Assembly: GCA_934500835.1 (NCBI GenBank)
Contig: CAKSTR010000001.1
Location: 372,001-436,000 of the forward strand
Length of the DNA stretch: 64,000 bases
Source: an uncultured Paracoccaceae bacterium
Lineage (GTDB): Bacteria > Pseudomonadota > Alphaproteobacteria > Rhodobacterales > Rhodobacteraceae
Direction of reading: 5' to 3'
This document shows, in pieces, positions 53,058 through 60,373 of this stretch. The position numbers and the translations under genes were made by a program. Each line of letters begins with the position of its first letter. The first letter of the stretch is position 1. The notes under the pieces are model-generated. The model saw nothing but the letters and a program-made list of their open reading frames with translations, did not search any database and had not been told where the DNA came from.

Positions 53058-53137
53058 TCTTTCAGAACACAAATATCCCGGGGGTGAGGCCGCAGGCCGA
53101 GGGGGCGGCGCCCCCTGATTTTCCGCAGGAAAATATC
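53058..53137 (-). repeat. Composite 3' element, copy 8 (right arm of large inverted repeat)
   Basis: Read on the minus strand: hairpin GATATTTTCC-TGC-GGAAAATC (53117-53137), hairpin AGGGGGC-GCC-GCCCCCT (53100-53116), then the 31 bp CACCCCCGGGATATTT unit (53058-53088). It begins 3 bp after the lytic transglycosylase stop. Confidence 0.85.
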
Positions 53138-53140
53138 GGC

Positions 53141-54004
53141 TCAGCCCCCGGCCGCAAGGATCTTGAAGACGCAAGGATCGCTGACCAGCTCGGGCGGGGT
53201 CTGGCACAGCCCCTGGGCCACCTGCCAGGCCGCAAGCACCTTGGGCACATAATCGCGCGTCTCGGCATAGGGCGGTACACCGGCGTTGCTGCGCACGGCG
53301 CCCTCGCCCGCGTTATAGGCGGCAAGCACCATCACGGGATCGCCGTTGAACTCTCCCATCAGCCAGTCGAGATAGGCGACGCCGCCCTTGATGTTCTGCA
53401 CCGGATCGGTGCGGTCGGTGACGCCGAACCGTTCGGCCGTGGCGGGCATCAGCTGCATCAGGCCGGTGGCGCCGGCCGAAGACACCGCATCCTTGCGGCC
53501 CGCACTTTCGATGCCCATCACCGCCAGCACCAGCGCCGGCGAGACGCGGGTGCCCACCGTCGCGCCCAGCACGTCCTTGCCGTAGATTTCGGCCAGGGTC
53601 TGCATCGACTGCATGCGGGGCGAGGCGACCTGCGCGCCGCCCGGCCCCTGGCTGAGCGCCGACATCGCGGCGGTGTAGCGCCCCGACGAGTCTGACAGGC
53701 CGGGGGGAATCATCTCCCAGAACCAGGCATAGTTTGATTTCGGCGCCGGCGCCGGCGCGCCATCGGCGGCCGGCTCGGCCGGTTCCTCGGACTTCAGGGC
53801 GGGGTCTTTCCAGGCCGTGGCCGCCAGCCTGCGCGCCTGCTCGACCGGATCGATCTGCACGGTGATCAGCTTGCCCGAGACGCGATCACTGGCCTTGATG
53901 CGCTTGAAGGTGAAATCCTCTTCGGCCGCGGCCCGCATCGCGGGCACGGTCATGGACAGAATCGCGACGATCGCGCCAAGAACTGCGCCTGTCGATTTCC
54001 GCAT
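53141..54004 (-). CDS. Lytic transglycosylase, SLT domain
   Basis: 287 residues. A signal peptide (M-R-K-S-T-G-A-V-L-G-A-I-V, cleavage near A-A-A-E) leads to the periplasm. An N-terminal helical part (30-130) precedes the SLT domain (about 150-270): the catalytic glutamate is in M-G-I-E-S-A-G, with S-S-A-G-A-T-G-L-M-Q-L-M-P-A-T-A after it and A-A-Y-N-A-G-E-G-A-V near the end. It cleaves peptidoglycan glycan chains. Its place beside the tad locus fits a need to open the wall for the pilus, but it lies on the other strand. Confidence 0.92.
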   Translation of the reverse strand: MRKSTGAVLGAIVAILSMTVPAMRAAAEEDFTFKRIKASDRVSGKLITVQIDPVEQARRLAATAWKDPALKSEEPAEPAADGAPAPAPKSNYAWFWEMIPPGLSDSSGRYTAAMSALSQGPGGAQVASPRMQSMQTLAEIYGKDVLGATVGTRVSPALVLAVMGIESAGRKDAVSSAGATGLMQLMPATAERFGVTDRTDPVQNIKGGVAYLDWLMGEFNGDPVMVLAAYNAGEGAVRSNAGVPPYAETRDYVPKVLAAWQVAQGLCQTPPELVSDPCVFKILAAGG

Positions 54005-54361
54005 TTGCGGGTGCCTGCTCTTTGTTCTTTTGGCCGACGGTCGCAGAGAATCCCCTGTCCGCAAAGGGAAATCCTCCGGGAATAGTGGCATTTCCGCCTG
54101 AATTGACAGGAAAACCACGCCCCGCCGGAATGTTTCCGTCATGTTGCAGAAAAATGAATTGTTGTTTTTCAAATGGTTGTGTCGGCCGCCCCCATAAAAT
54201 CGCGAATACGTGAAAAGGCCCGGATCGGGGCCAATCCCCGCCACGTTTGGGGGTGCATATGAGGACATCCCGAACGGGGATCGGACCGGAACAGAGGCCG
54301 GAAAGACCAGACCCGCGGCGGATGTGTGAACAAACCTGAGCACCTTGAAAGGGACATCGAA
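54005..54361. other. 357 bp upstream region of flp1, AT-richer than surroundings
   Basis: No gene. It holds divergent promoters for the lytic transglycosylase and the first pilin. The stretch 54130-54200 is the AT-richest of the neighbourhood. From 54256 on, it belongs to the direct repeat shared with 54782. Confidence 0.6.
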
Positions 54362-54605
54362 ATGCAAGTTATGAACCTCGTGAACCGTTTTGCCAAAGAC
54401 GAAGACGGTGCGGTCACCGTTGACTGGGTCGTGCTGACCGCCGCCATCGTGGGCCTGGGCCTGATCGTCATGAATGCCGTCCAGCCCGCCATCAGCGGTT
54501 TGTCGGCTGACATCGCGACCAGCATCAACGCTGCCAAGAACAACTGATCGCTTCGGCGGTCTGACCGCCGGCATCAGAGGCCGCGCCACCGAAAGGGGCG
54601 CGGCC
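54256..54605 (+). repeat. Tandem duplication, copy A (flp1 unit)
   Basis: About 350 bp covering leader, flp1 and terminator, repeated at 54782-55131 with an offset of 526 bp. Only a handful of substitutions separate the copies (for example 54280 G/A, GCT versus AAT near the pilin end, two bases after the stop). Confidence 0.92.
54362..54547 (+). CDS. flp: Flp pilin 1
   Basis: 61 residues from ATG 54362, which follows GAAAGGGACATCGAA; a GTG at 54326 would add 12 residues. A short basic leader ends at D-E-D-G16, the predicted prepilin peptidase site, then A-V-T-V-D-W-V-V-L-T-A-A-I-V-G-L hydrophobic helix. The canonical E5-Y6 of Flp pilins is D5-W6 here. The last residues (S-I-N-A-A-K-N-N) are polar. 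It assembles into the Tad pilus fibre. Confidence 0.93.
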   Translation: MQVMNLVNRFAKDEDGAVTVDWVVLTAAIVGLGLIVMNAVQPAISGLSADIATSINAAKNN

Positions 54606-54609
54606 TTTT
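54579..54609 (+). terminator. Terminator after flp1
   Basis: GGCCGCGCC-N8-GGGCGCGGCC stem (54579-54605) followed by TTTT. Confidence 0.82.
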
Positions 54610-54781
54610 GCCATCCATGCCCCCAAGTCAGCCCACAGAAAACAGGCCTGCCTCCATGGCTGCTGGAACCGTTGCCTGCAACGAAACAACTAAATCCGCT
54701 TGTTTCGCGAAATCCTCAAGATACCAGATTTCCGCCGCAATGCACTGCTGTTCCTCCCAACTGGTGCCACGATTCACCCCC
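54610..54781. other. Unique spacer between the flp duplication units
   Basis: About 172 bp with no gene. It holds no obvious promoter and separates the two repeat copies. Confidence 0.5.
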
Positions 54782-54887
54782 CATATGAGGACATCCCGAA
54801 CGGAGATCGGACCGGAACAGAGGCCGGAAAGACCAGACCCGCGGCGGATGTGTGAACAAACCTGAGCACCTTGAAAGGGACATCGAA

Positions 54888-55073
54888 ATGCAAGTTATGA
54901 ACCTCGTGAACCGTTTTGCCAAAGACGAAGACGGTGCGGTCACCGTTGACTGGGTCGTGCTGACCGCCGCCATCGTGGGCCTGGGCCTGATCGTCATGAA
55001 TGCCGTCCAGCCCGCCATCAGCGGTTTGTCGGCTGACATCGCGACCAGCATCAACAATGCCAAGAACAACTGA
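54888..55073 (+). CDS. flp: Flp pilin 2
   Basis: 61 residues, identical to Flp1 except near the C-terminus (S-I-N-N-A-K-N-N instead of S-I-N-A-A-K-N-N). ATG 54888 has the same GAAAGGGACATCGAA leader as flp1. Same D-E-D-G leader cleavage site and D5-W6 pair. Likely a dosage copy rather than a pilin with a separate job. Confidence 0.92.
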   Translation: MQVMNLVNRFAKDEDGAVTVDWVVLTAAIVGLGLIVMNAVQPAISGLSADIATSINNAKNN

Positions 55074-55104
55074 TCGCTTCGGCGGTCTGACCGCCTGCAA
55101 CAGA

Positions 55105-55131
55105 GGCCGCGCCACCGAAAGGGGCGCGGCC
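55105..55131 (+). terminator. Terminator after flp2
   Basis: Same GGCCGCGCC-N8-GGGCGCGGCC stem as after flp1, followed by GATCTTCTT rather than TTTT, so it should be weaker. Confidence 0.65.
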
Positions 55132-55273
55132 GATCTTCTTCCGGTCAGGTGCGTTATTGCGGGGAAATGGCCGTAAAATACCCGCGAGGCCTGCAAATTT
55201 TCGCCGCAATCCGCCTGCAAAAGTTGGAATTCAGATGGTCCATGAGGACCGTTTCCCTGCAACGGAGATGCAG

Positions 55274-55462
55274 ATGCAAAACCTCGTCAAGGCCTTTCTC
55301 GGGTCGGAAGACGGAGCGGTTACGGTGGATTGGGTGGTCATGACGGCGCTGATCGTCGGCCTCCAGATCGCCTTTCTGCTGACTCCGATGCGGGAAGCCC
55401 TGGTCGCCGTATCCGATTCGATCAGTGAAAAGGTCGATGAATACGGCGCATTTCTTGAGTAA
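55274..55462 (+). CDS. Flp-like pilin 3 (divergent)
   Basis: 62 residues from ATG 55274 (GGAG six bases upstream); ATG 55268 is a close alternative. The leader ends S-E-D-G14, then A-V-T-V-D-W-V-V-M-T-A-L-I-V-G-L, so the cleavage site and D5-W6 are kept. The C-terminal half differs fully from Flp1/2 and is acidic (S-E-K-V-D-E-Y-G-A-F-L-E). It could be a minor or tip pilin. Confidence 0.82.
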   Translation: MQNLVKAFLGSEDGAVTVDWVVMTALIVGLQIAFLLTPMREALVAVSDSISEKVDEYGAFLE

Positions 55463-55595
55463 TCGGTGGTCCGCACCCCGCTGGGGACAGCATCTGCGGA
55501 AACGCAAATATGCGGTGCGGCAATAACGCCAGCGCCAGATGGGTAGCAACGGAAAGCGGCGCGGCCGCACTCCGAAATGCGAGAGAGGAACGGGA

Positions 55596-56519
55596 ATGCG
55601 GGCAGTCTTTGCATTGGTGCTGGTGGTCGGCATGGCGCTTGCGGGCGTGGCCGTCTACTTGGCGCAAAGTTACATCGGGCAATCCCAGGCCGAAGTGGCC
55701 CGGGCGAAGGCCTTGCAACAGAAGACGGGCAAGCTGGTTCAGGTTTACGCGATCAACAAGCCGATGAAGTTCGGCGATCCGCTGACCAAGGACGATGTCG
55801 AGGTGATCTACGTGCAGGAGAAGTTCCTGCCCGCCGGGGCCTATGTCGTGCCGAAAGAGGACCAGGTCATCGAATACAAGCCGGCCGAGGTTTCGAAGAA
55901 GAAAGACGCGATCGTCATCGTCACCCCGACCGGCCCGCTGTTCCCCGAGAATGTCGACAAGCCGCGCTATATCATGCGATCGATGGAGCCGCATGAGGTT
56001 GTGCTGGCCGGCCGGGTGACCGAGCCGGGCCAGGTCGCTGGCCTGACGGGCAAGCTGGAGCGCGGCATGCGCGCCTTCCAGATCAAGGTTTCCTCCTCGT
56101 CGGGCGTGGCCGACTTCGTGATGCCGGAAAGCTTCATCGACATCTATTGGACGGGCGTCAGCGCGGGCAACATCAACGGCGAGATCACCCAGCTGATCGA
56201 AAGCACCATCCGTGTGATCGCGGTCGACCAGGCCTCGGTCGAGGGCCAGTCGATGAGCGGCACTGCCAGCACCGTCACCGTGGCGGCAACGCCCGAGCAG
56301 GTGGCGCGGCTGGCCCAGGCCCAGGCGACCGGCCGGCTGTCGATGTCGCTTGTGGCCGATGGCGCCGAGCAGGTGGCCGGTCCGGTCGAGGTGGATGGCA
56401 ACAAGCTTCTCGGGATCGAGAAGCAGGAAGTCGTGGCCGTCGAAGCCGAGAAGACCTGCTCGATCAAGACGCGCAAGGGCGACACGACCGTCGAAACGCC
56501 GATCCCCTGCACCAACTGA
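55596..56519 (+). CDS. cpaB: Flp pilus assembly protein CpaB/RcpC
   Basis: 307 residues. ATG 55596 follows GAGAGGAACGGGA. One N-terminal membrane helix (about 3-22) leads to a periplasmic part. The SAF domain (about 45-110) has V-Y-A-I-N-K-P-M-K-F-G-D-P-L-T, followed by the CpaB-type beta region with G-M-R-A-F-Q-I-K-V near 165-173. Two late cysteines (T-C-S-I and I-P-C-T) may pair. CpaB helps the CpaC secretin pore, and SAF domains are thought to contact peptidoglycan or glycans. Confidence 0.92.
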   Translation: MRAVFALVLVVGMALAGVAVYLAQSYIGQSQAEVARAKALQQKTGKLVQVYAINKPMKFGDPLTKDDVEVIYVQEKFLPAGAYVVPKEDQVIEYKPAEVSKKKDAIVIVTPTGPLFPENVDKPRYIMRSMEPHEVVLAGRVTEPGQVAGLTGKLERGMRAFQIKVSSSSGVADFVMPESFIDIYWTGVSAGNINGEITQLIESTIRVIAVDQASVEGQSMSGTASTVTVAATPEQVARLAQAQATGRLSMSLVADGAEQVAGPVEVDGNKLLGIEKQEVVAVEAEKTCSIKTRKGDTTVETPIPCTN

Positions 56520-56528
56520 GATCAAAGG

Positions 56529-56571
56529 GTTGCGGGCGCGAACCACATCATCTGGGGTTCGCGCCCGCAAC
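56529..56571 (+). terminator. Large hairpin between cpaB and cpaC
   Basis: A 16 bp perfect stem, 56529-56544 with 56556-56571, loop of 11, beginning 10 bases after the cpaB stop. No T-run follows, so it may act as an RNA stabiliser or Rho-independent attenuator. Confidence 0.7.
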
Positions 56572-56601
56572 GGTTCACCAATCGTTGCGGGCTGTTGCAT
56601 G

Positions 56602-56610
56602 TTATCCACA
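56602..56610 (+). promoter_or_regulatory. Perfect DnaA box upstream of cpaC
   Basis: TTATCCACA matches the DnaA 9-mer consensus exactly and lies in the cpaB-cpaC intergenic region, 115 bp before the cpaC ATG. No other perfect box was noticed in the window. It may let DnaA influence pilus gene expression, or be chance. Confidence 0.4.
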
Positions 56611-56724
56611 TAAGGATCGGCCCCCAACCACTTGATTCTTGCAAAAAAAACCTGTCTCGGTCACATTGAGGCAGAATATGGGCGAAAAGACCCGTTCCGA
56701 GGCGTGATCGAAAGGGCAGATCAC

Positions 56725-58131
56725 ATGAGCATGAAGAGTATCCTTGCGGCCGGCGTGTTAGGCGCGGCTTTGGCCACCACAGCGATGACACCGGCGGCCG
56801 CAGAAGTCCTTCGGGTGGCAACGGGTCAGGCCTCTTCGGCGCTGAATGTGCCGATGAACCGTGCGGTGGTGGTCGAGAGTGACATCTCCTTCGCGGAACT
56901 GTCGATCGCCAACCCGGGGATCGCCGATATTTCCACCCTGTCTGACAAATCCATCTACGTCCTTGGCAAGGCGCCGGGGCGCACGACGCTGACGCTTCTG
57001 TCCGCAGACGGCAAGCTCATCTCGAACGTCGAGGTCCACGTCACCCCCGACATCGCCGAGTTCAAGGAACGCCTGCAGCAGATCCTGCCGGGCGAGAAGA
57101 TCGAGGTCAGGACCGCCAATGACGGTATCGTGCTGTCGGGCGTGGTCTCCTCGACCGCCAAGCTGGACCGGGCGCTGGATCTGGCCAACCGCTACGCCCC
57201 GGACCGGGTGTCGAACCTGATGGTCGTTGGTGGCACGCAGCAGGTGATGCTCAAGGTCCGCTTCGCCGAGATGCAGCGCAACGTGGCCAAGAACCTGTCG
57301 TCGTCGCTGGCGATCAACTCGAACAGCGGCACGGTCGGCGGCGGCGTCGAGACGGGCACCTGGATGCCCAAGGGCAACAACCTTGCCACGGCAGGCACCA
57401 GCGGGATCACCTGGCGCGACAACTCGAACGCCGGCATGATGCTTGGCTTCTCGGCCGGCGCCTTCGAATTCGGCGTGCTGATCGAGGCGCTGGAATCCAA
57501 GGGCATGGTCCGCACCCTGGCCGAACCGAACCTGACCGCCCTTTCGGGGCAGGAGGCCAAGTTCCTGGCGGGCGGCGAATACCCGATCCCGATCCCCGAC
57601 GATGACGGCATCGGCATCGAATACAAGCCCTTCGGCGTGGAGCTGAACTTCACCCCGGTGGTGGTGGACGGCGACATCATCAACCTGACCATCAACGCCG
57701 CCGTCAGCTCGATCGACCCGACGACCGCGCTTGAAGCCAACGGCTTCTCGATCAACGCCTTCCGCCGCCGCGAGACCTCGACCACGGTCGAGATGCGCGA
57801 CGGGGAAAGCTTTGCCATCGCGGGCCTGTTGCAGGACGACTTCCGCGACCTGAACGGTCAGGTTCCGTGGCTGGGCGATGTGCCGATCATCGGCGCCCTG
57901 TTCCGCAGCGCCGAATATCAGCGGTCGCAATCCGAACTGGTGATCATCGTCACGCCGCATCTGGTGACCCCGGTCAACGGCGAGGCGCTGGCCCTGCCGA
58001 CCGACCGTGTCCGCATCCCGACCGAGCGCGAGCTGTTCCTGTTCGGCGATGTGGCCAAGACACCCAAGGGGGCTGCCGGTGAAGTGGCGAAGCAGGACTT
58101 CTCCACCACCTATGGCTATGTGATGGAGTAA
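56725..58131 (+). CDS. cpaC: Secretin CpaC/RcpA of the Tad pilus
   Basis: 468 residues from ATG 56725 with a signal peptide (cleavage after P-A-A-A near residue 27). The N-terminal pilus formation domain (T2SS N0-like; about 35-110) has L-N-V-P-M-N-R-A-V-V-V. A BON-like region follows (about 115-180), then the secretin core (about 220-440) with L-A-E-P-N-L-T-A-L-S-G, E-Y-P-I-P-I-P and V-P-W-L-G-D-V-P-I-I-G-A-L-F. It forms the outer-membrane pore for the pilus. The OmpA-like lipoprotein gene follows by 5 bases. Confidence 0.95.
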   Translation: MSMKSILAAGVLGAALATTAMTPAAAEVLRVATGQASSALNVPMNRAVVVESDISFAELSIANPGIADISTLSDKSIYVLGKAPGRTTLTLLSADGKLISNVEVHVTPDIAEFKERLQQILPGEKIEVRTANDGIVLSGVVSSTAKLDRALDLANRYAPDRVSNLMVVGGTQQVMLKVRFAEMQRNVAKNLSSSLAINSNSGTVGGGVETGTWMPKGNNLATAGTSGITWRDNSNAGMMLGFSAGAFEFGVLIEALESKGMVRTLAEPNLTALSGQEAKFLAGGEYPIPIPDDDGIGIEYKPFGVELNFTPVVVDGDIINLTINAAVSSIDPTTALEANGFSINAFRRRETSTTVEMRDGESFAIAGLLQDDFRDLNGQVPWLGDVPIIGALFRSAEYQRSQSELVIIVTPHLVTPVNGEALALPTDRVRIPTERELFLFGDVAKTPKGAAGEVAKQDFSTTYGYVME

Positions 58132-58136
58132 GCGCC

Positions 58137-58799
58137 ATGAGAGCCACGCTTTCGACCCTTCTGGCCTCCGGCTCGCTTCTCGCCCTGGCCGCCTGCGGCG
58201 AGTCGACCACCAGCTTTGACAAGGAACTGGGTGCCGAGGTGGACAAGGGCCAGTTCGGCAATGCCACCATGCACAACACCCTGATCCAGAGCGGCGAGAT
58301 GGAATACACCGTCGCCCTGGCGCAACGCTTCGCGAACGAGGTGCCGGATACGGTGAACTTCGAGTTCAACCGTTCGGACCTGTCGCCCGAAGCGATGAAG
58401 ATCCTGGACGCCCAGGCCAACTTCATCCGCCAGTTCCCGGAAGTCCGGTTCAAGGTCTTCGGCCATACCGACCTGGTCGGCAGCCAGGGCTACAACCAAA
58501 GCCTGGGCATGCGGCGGGCAAAGGCCGTGGTCAACTATCTGGTCGGCAAGGGGATTTCCCGGTCGCGGCTTGAGGCCGTGGTCAGCTACGGCAAGACCCG
58601 CCCGATCATCCAGACCAACCAGCCCGAGGTGCGCAACCGCCGCACCGTGACCGAGGTGTCGGGCTTCGTGTCCAATCACCCGATGGTGCTGAACGGCAAA
58701 TATGCCGCGATCATCTGGAAGACCTACACCACGACGCTGGCCGAACGGCCGCATCCGGGCAACACCACGATCGTCACGCAAACCAACCCCGAAGGCTGA
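58137..58799 (+). CDS. OmpA-family lipoprotein of the tad locus
   Basis: 220 residues. Lipoprotein signal ending at L-A-A-C (C20). A short linker leads to an OmpA/MotB peptidoglycan-binding domain (about 75-175): V-N-F-E-F-N-R-S-D-L, V-F-G-H-T-D-L-V-G and N-Q-S-L-G-M-R-R-A-K-A-V. The last R-N-R-R-T-V is the usual end of the fold. It should anchor the secretin complex to peptidoglycan, taking the place that CpaD/TadG-type proteins hold elsewhere. Encoded 5 bases after cpaC and followed by a strong terminator. Confidence 0.9.
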   Translation: MRATLSTLLASGSLLALAACGESTTSFDKELGAEVDKGQFGNATMHNTLIQSGEMEYTVALAQRFANEVPDTVNFEFNRSDLSPEAMKILDAQANFIRQFPEVRFKVFGHTDLVGSQGYNQSLGMRRAKAVVNYLVGKGISRSRLEAVVSYGKTRPIIQTNQPEVRNRRTVTEVSGFVSNHPMVLNGKYAAIIWKTYTTTLAERPHPGNTTIVTQTNPEG

Positions 58800-58824
58800 C
58801 GCCCGGGGGGGATCGGACGGGCGA

Positions 58825-58858
58825 AAAGGGCCGGACGCACAAGCGCCCGGCCCTTTCC
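58825..58858 (+). terminator. Terminator after the OmpA-like gene
   Basis: AAAGGGCCGG (58825-58834) and CCGGCCCTTT (58847-58856), a 10 bp perfect stem ending in TTT. It splits the tad locus into a pilin/secretin part and a motor part. In the 219 bp up to cpaE a TTGACA (58975-58980) may serve as -35 box. Confidence 0.78.
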
Positions 58859-59075
58859 ATTGCGGCAGAACAGCGGACCTGTGGCCTGCAAATTTCAAGG
58901 ATTGACGCCAATCTGGCCCCAATCTCGCCGCTATCGCCAGTCACTTTCGCTGCAATGGGAACGGTCGCGGCAGCTTGACACCTGCCGCTCGACATCCGGG
59001 GCGCTGCACGAGTCTTGCCACAATGCTGTGGCTGATCCTTGCCTTGCGATGTCGCCTTGAAAGGACACGAGGCTG

Positions 59076-60347
59076 ATGACGAGCGTGGCAACTCTGCAAC
59101 CTGATCCGGCACCGATCATTGCGTGCACGGTATCGCGCGATGTGCAGAACTTCGAGATCCTCATCGACGACATGGAGGCCGAACTGGGCGAGGCCTGGGG
59201 CGACCTTGGGTTCGAGGATGCGCTGCTGTTCCTGGATCAACCGGACGCGGCATCGCTGGAATTCATCGCCATCGCGGTGGATGCCGATGACGAGGGCGAC
59301 CTTGGCCGGATCACCGATCTCATCCGCAAGGCGAAGTCGAGACGGGTCAAGGTCATCCTTGTCGCGAATCAGGTCAGCCCGATCGCGCTGCACCAATTGA
59401 TGCGGCATGGCGCCGATGATTTCGTCCCCTATCCGCTGCCCGAAGGCGCGCTGCACGATGCGGTGGGCCGCATCCGCCGCCCCGAGCCGGAGCCGGAGCC
59501 TGTCGGCGCTTCGGTTCCAGCACTTGCCGAAGCTGCCGACGAGGCCCCCGCCTTCCGTGCCAGCGGCGACCGTCAGGGCGTGCTTCTGCCGGTGCATGGC
59601 ATGGCAGGCGGCTGCGGCACCTCGACCTTTGCGGTGAACCTGGCGTGGGAGCTGGCGACCATCGACCGCGATCCGCCGCGGGTCTGCCTGATGGATTTCA
59701 ACTTCCAGTATGGCTCTGCCGCGACCTACCTTGACCTGCCGCGCAAGGAAGCGGTGTTCGAGCTGCTGACCGACCCGACGTCCGCCGATGCCGACAGCCT
59801 GATCAAGACCATGCAGACCTACAACGACAAGCTGCATGTCTTCACCGCACCGGCCGACATGCTGCCGCTGGACATCATCTCGGGCGAGGACCTGGGCCGG
59901 CTGGTCGATCTGGCCACGGCGAATTTCGATTTCGTCATCATCGACATGCCTACGACCGTCGTGCAATGGACCGAGGCCGTGCTGACGCGGGCACATGTCT
60001 ATTTCGCCATGCTGGAGCTGGATCTGCGTTCGGCCCAGAACATCCTGCGTTTCGTCCGTGCGCTGAAGGCCGAGGGCCTGCCGCATGAAAAGCTGCGCTA
60101 CGTGCTGAACCGCGCGCCAAGGTTCACCGACCTGTCAGCGAAAAGCCGGGTCAAGCGGATGGCGGAAAGCCTGGACATCGACATCGAGGTGCAGCTGCCC
60201 GATGGCGGCAGCCAGGTCACGCAGGCCAATGACCACGGTCTGCCGCTGTCGACCAGCGCGGGCAAGAACCCGCTGCGCAAAGAGCTGCAGAAACTGGCCA
60301 AATCGCTGCACGACCTGAACAAAGCCGCCGAAAGCGGCAAGAAGTAA
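59076..60347 (+). CDS. cpaE: CpaE/TadZ, pilus localisation ATPase-like protein
   Basis: 423 residues. ATG 59076 follows AAAGGACACGAGGCTG. The N-terminal half (1-140) is a receiver-like domain, then a proline/glutamate linker (145-165). A ParA/MinD-like domain (about 175-400) has H-G-M-A-G-G-C-G-T-S-T in place of the P-loop, without the usual lysines, a known TadZ deviation, and F-V-I-I-D-M-P-T-T near 300. TadZ places the pilus machine at the pole. The frame ends with a basic tail. cpaF follows by 26 bases. Confidence 0.92.
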   Translation: MTSVATLQPDPAPIIACTVSRDVQNFEILIDDMEAELGEAWGDLGFEDALLFLDQPDAASLEFIAIAVDADDEGDLGRITDLIRKAKSRRVKVILVANQVSPIALHQLMRHGADDFVPYPLPEGALHDAVGRIRRPEPEPEPVGASVPALAEAADEAPAFRASGDRQGVLLPVHGMAGGCGTSTFAVNLAWELATIDRDPPRVCLMDFNFQYGSAATYLDLPRKEAVFELLTDPTSADADSLIKTMQTYNDKLHVFTAPADMLPLDIISGEDLGRLVDLATANFDFVIIDMPTTVVQWTEAVLTRAHVYFAMLELDLRSAQNILRFVRALKAEGLPHEKLRYVLNRAPRFTDLSAKSRVKRMAESLDIDIEVQLPDGGSQVTQANDHGLPLSTSAGKNPLRKELQKLAKSLHDLNKAAESGKK

Positions 60348-60373
60348 GCTTCGGATCCAAGGGGTTAAGACAG

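Larger units (their letters stand above)
52829..53140. other. 312 bp interval between convergent genes, holds a large inverted repeat
   Basis: No gene. Two composite units face each other around 144 bp of unique sequence (52914-53057) that has no plausible open frame. See both arm entries. Confidence 0.75.
54782..55131 (+). repeat. Tandem duplication, copy B (flp2 unit)
   Basis: Near-identical to 54256-54605, including leader, pilin and terminator. The high identity, also outside the coding part, points to a recent duplication or ongoing gene conversion. Confidence 0.92.

Noticed and set aside
60346..60356. Adjacent HindIII and BamHI sites (AAGCTTCGGATCC), like a cloning scar
   Set aside because: They lie in a natural cpaE-cpaF junction inside a coherent operon, with no vector-like sequence.
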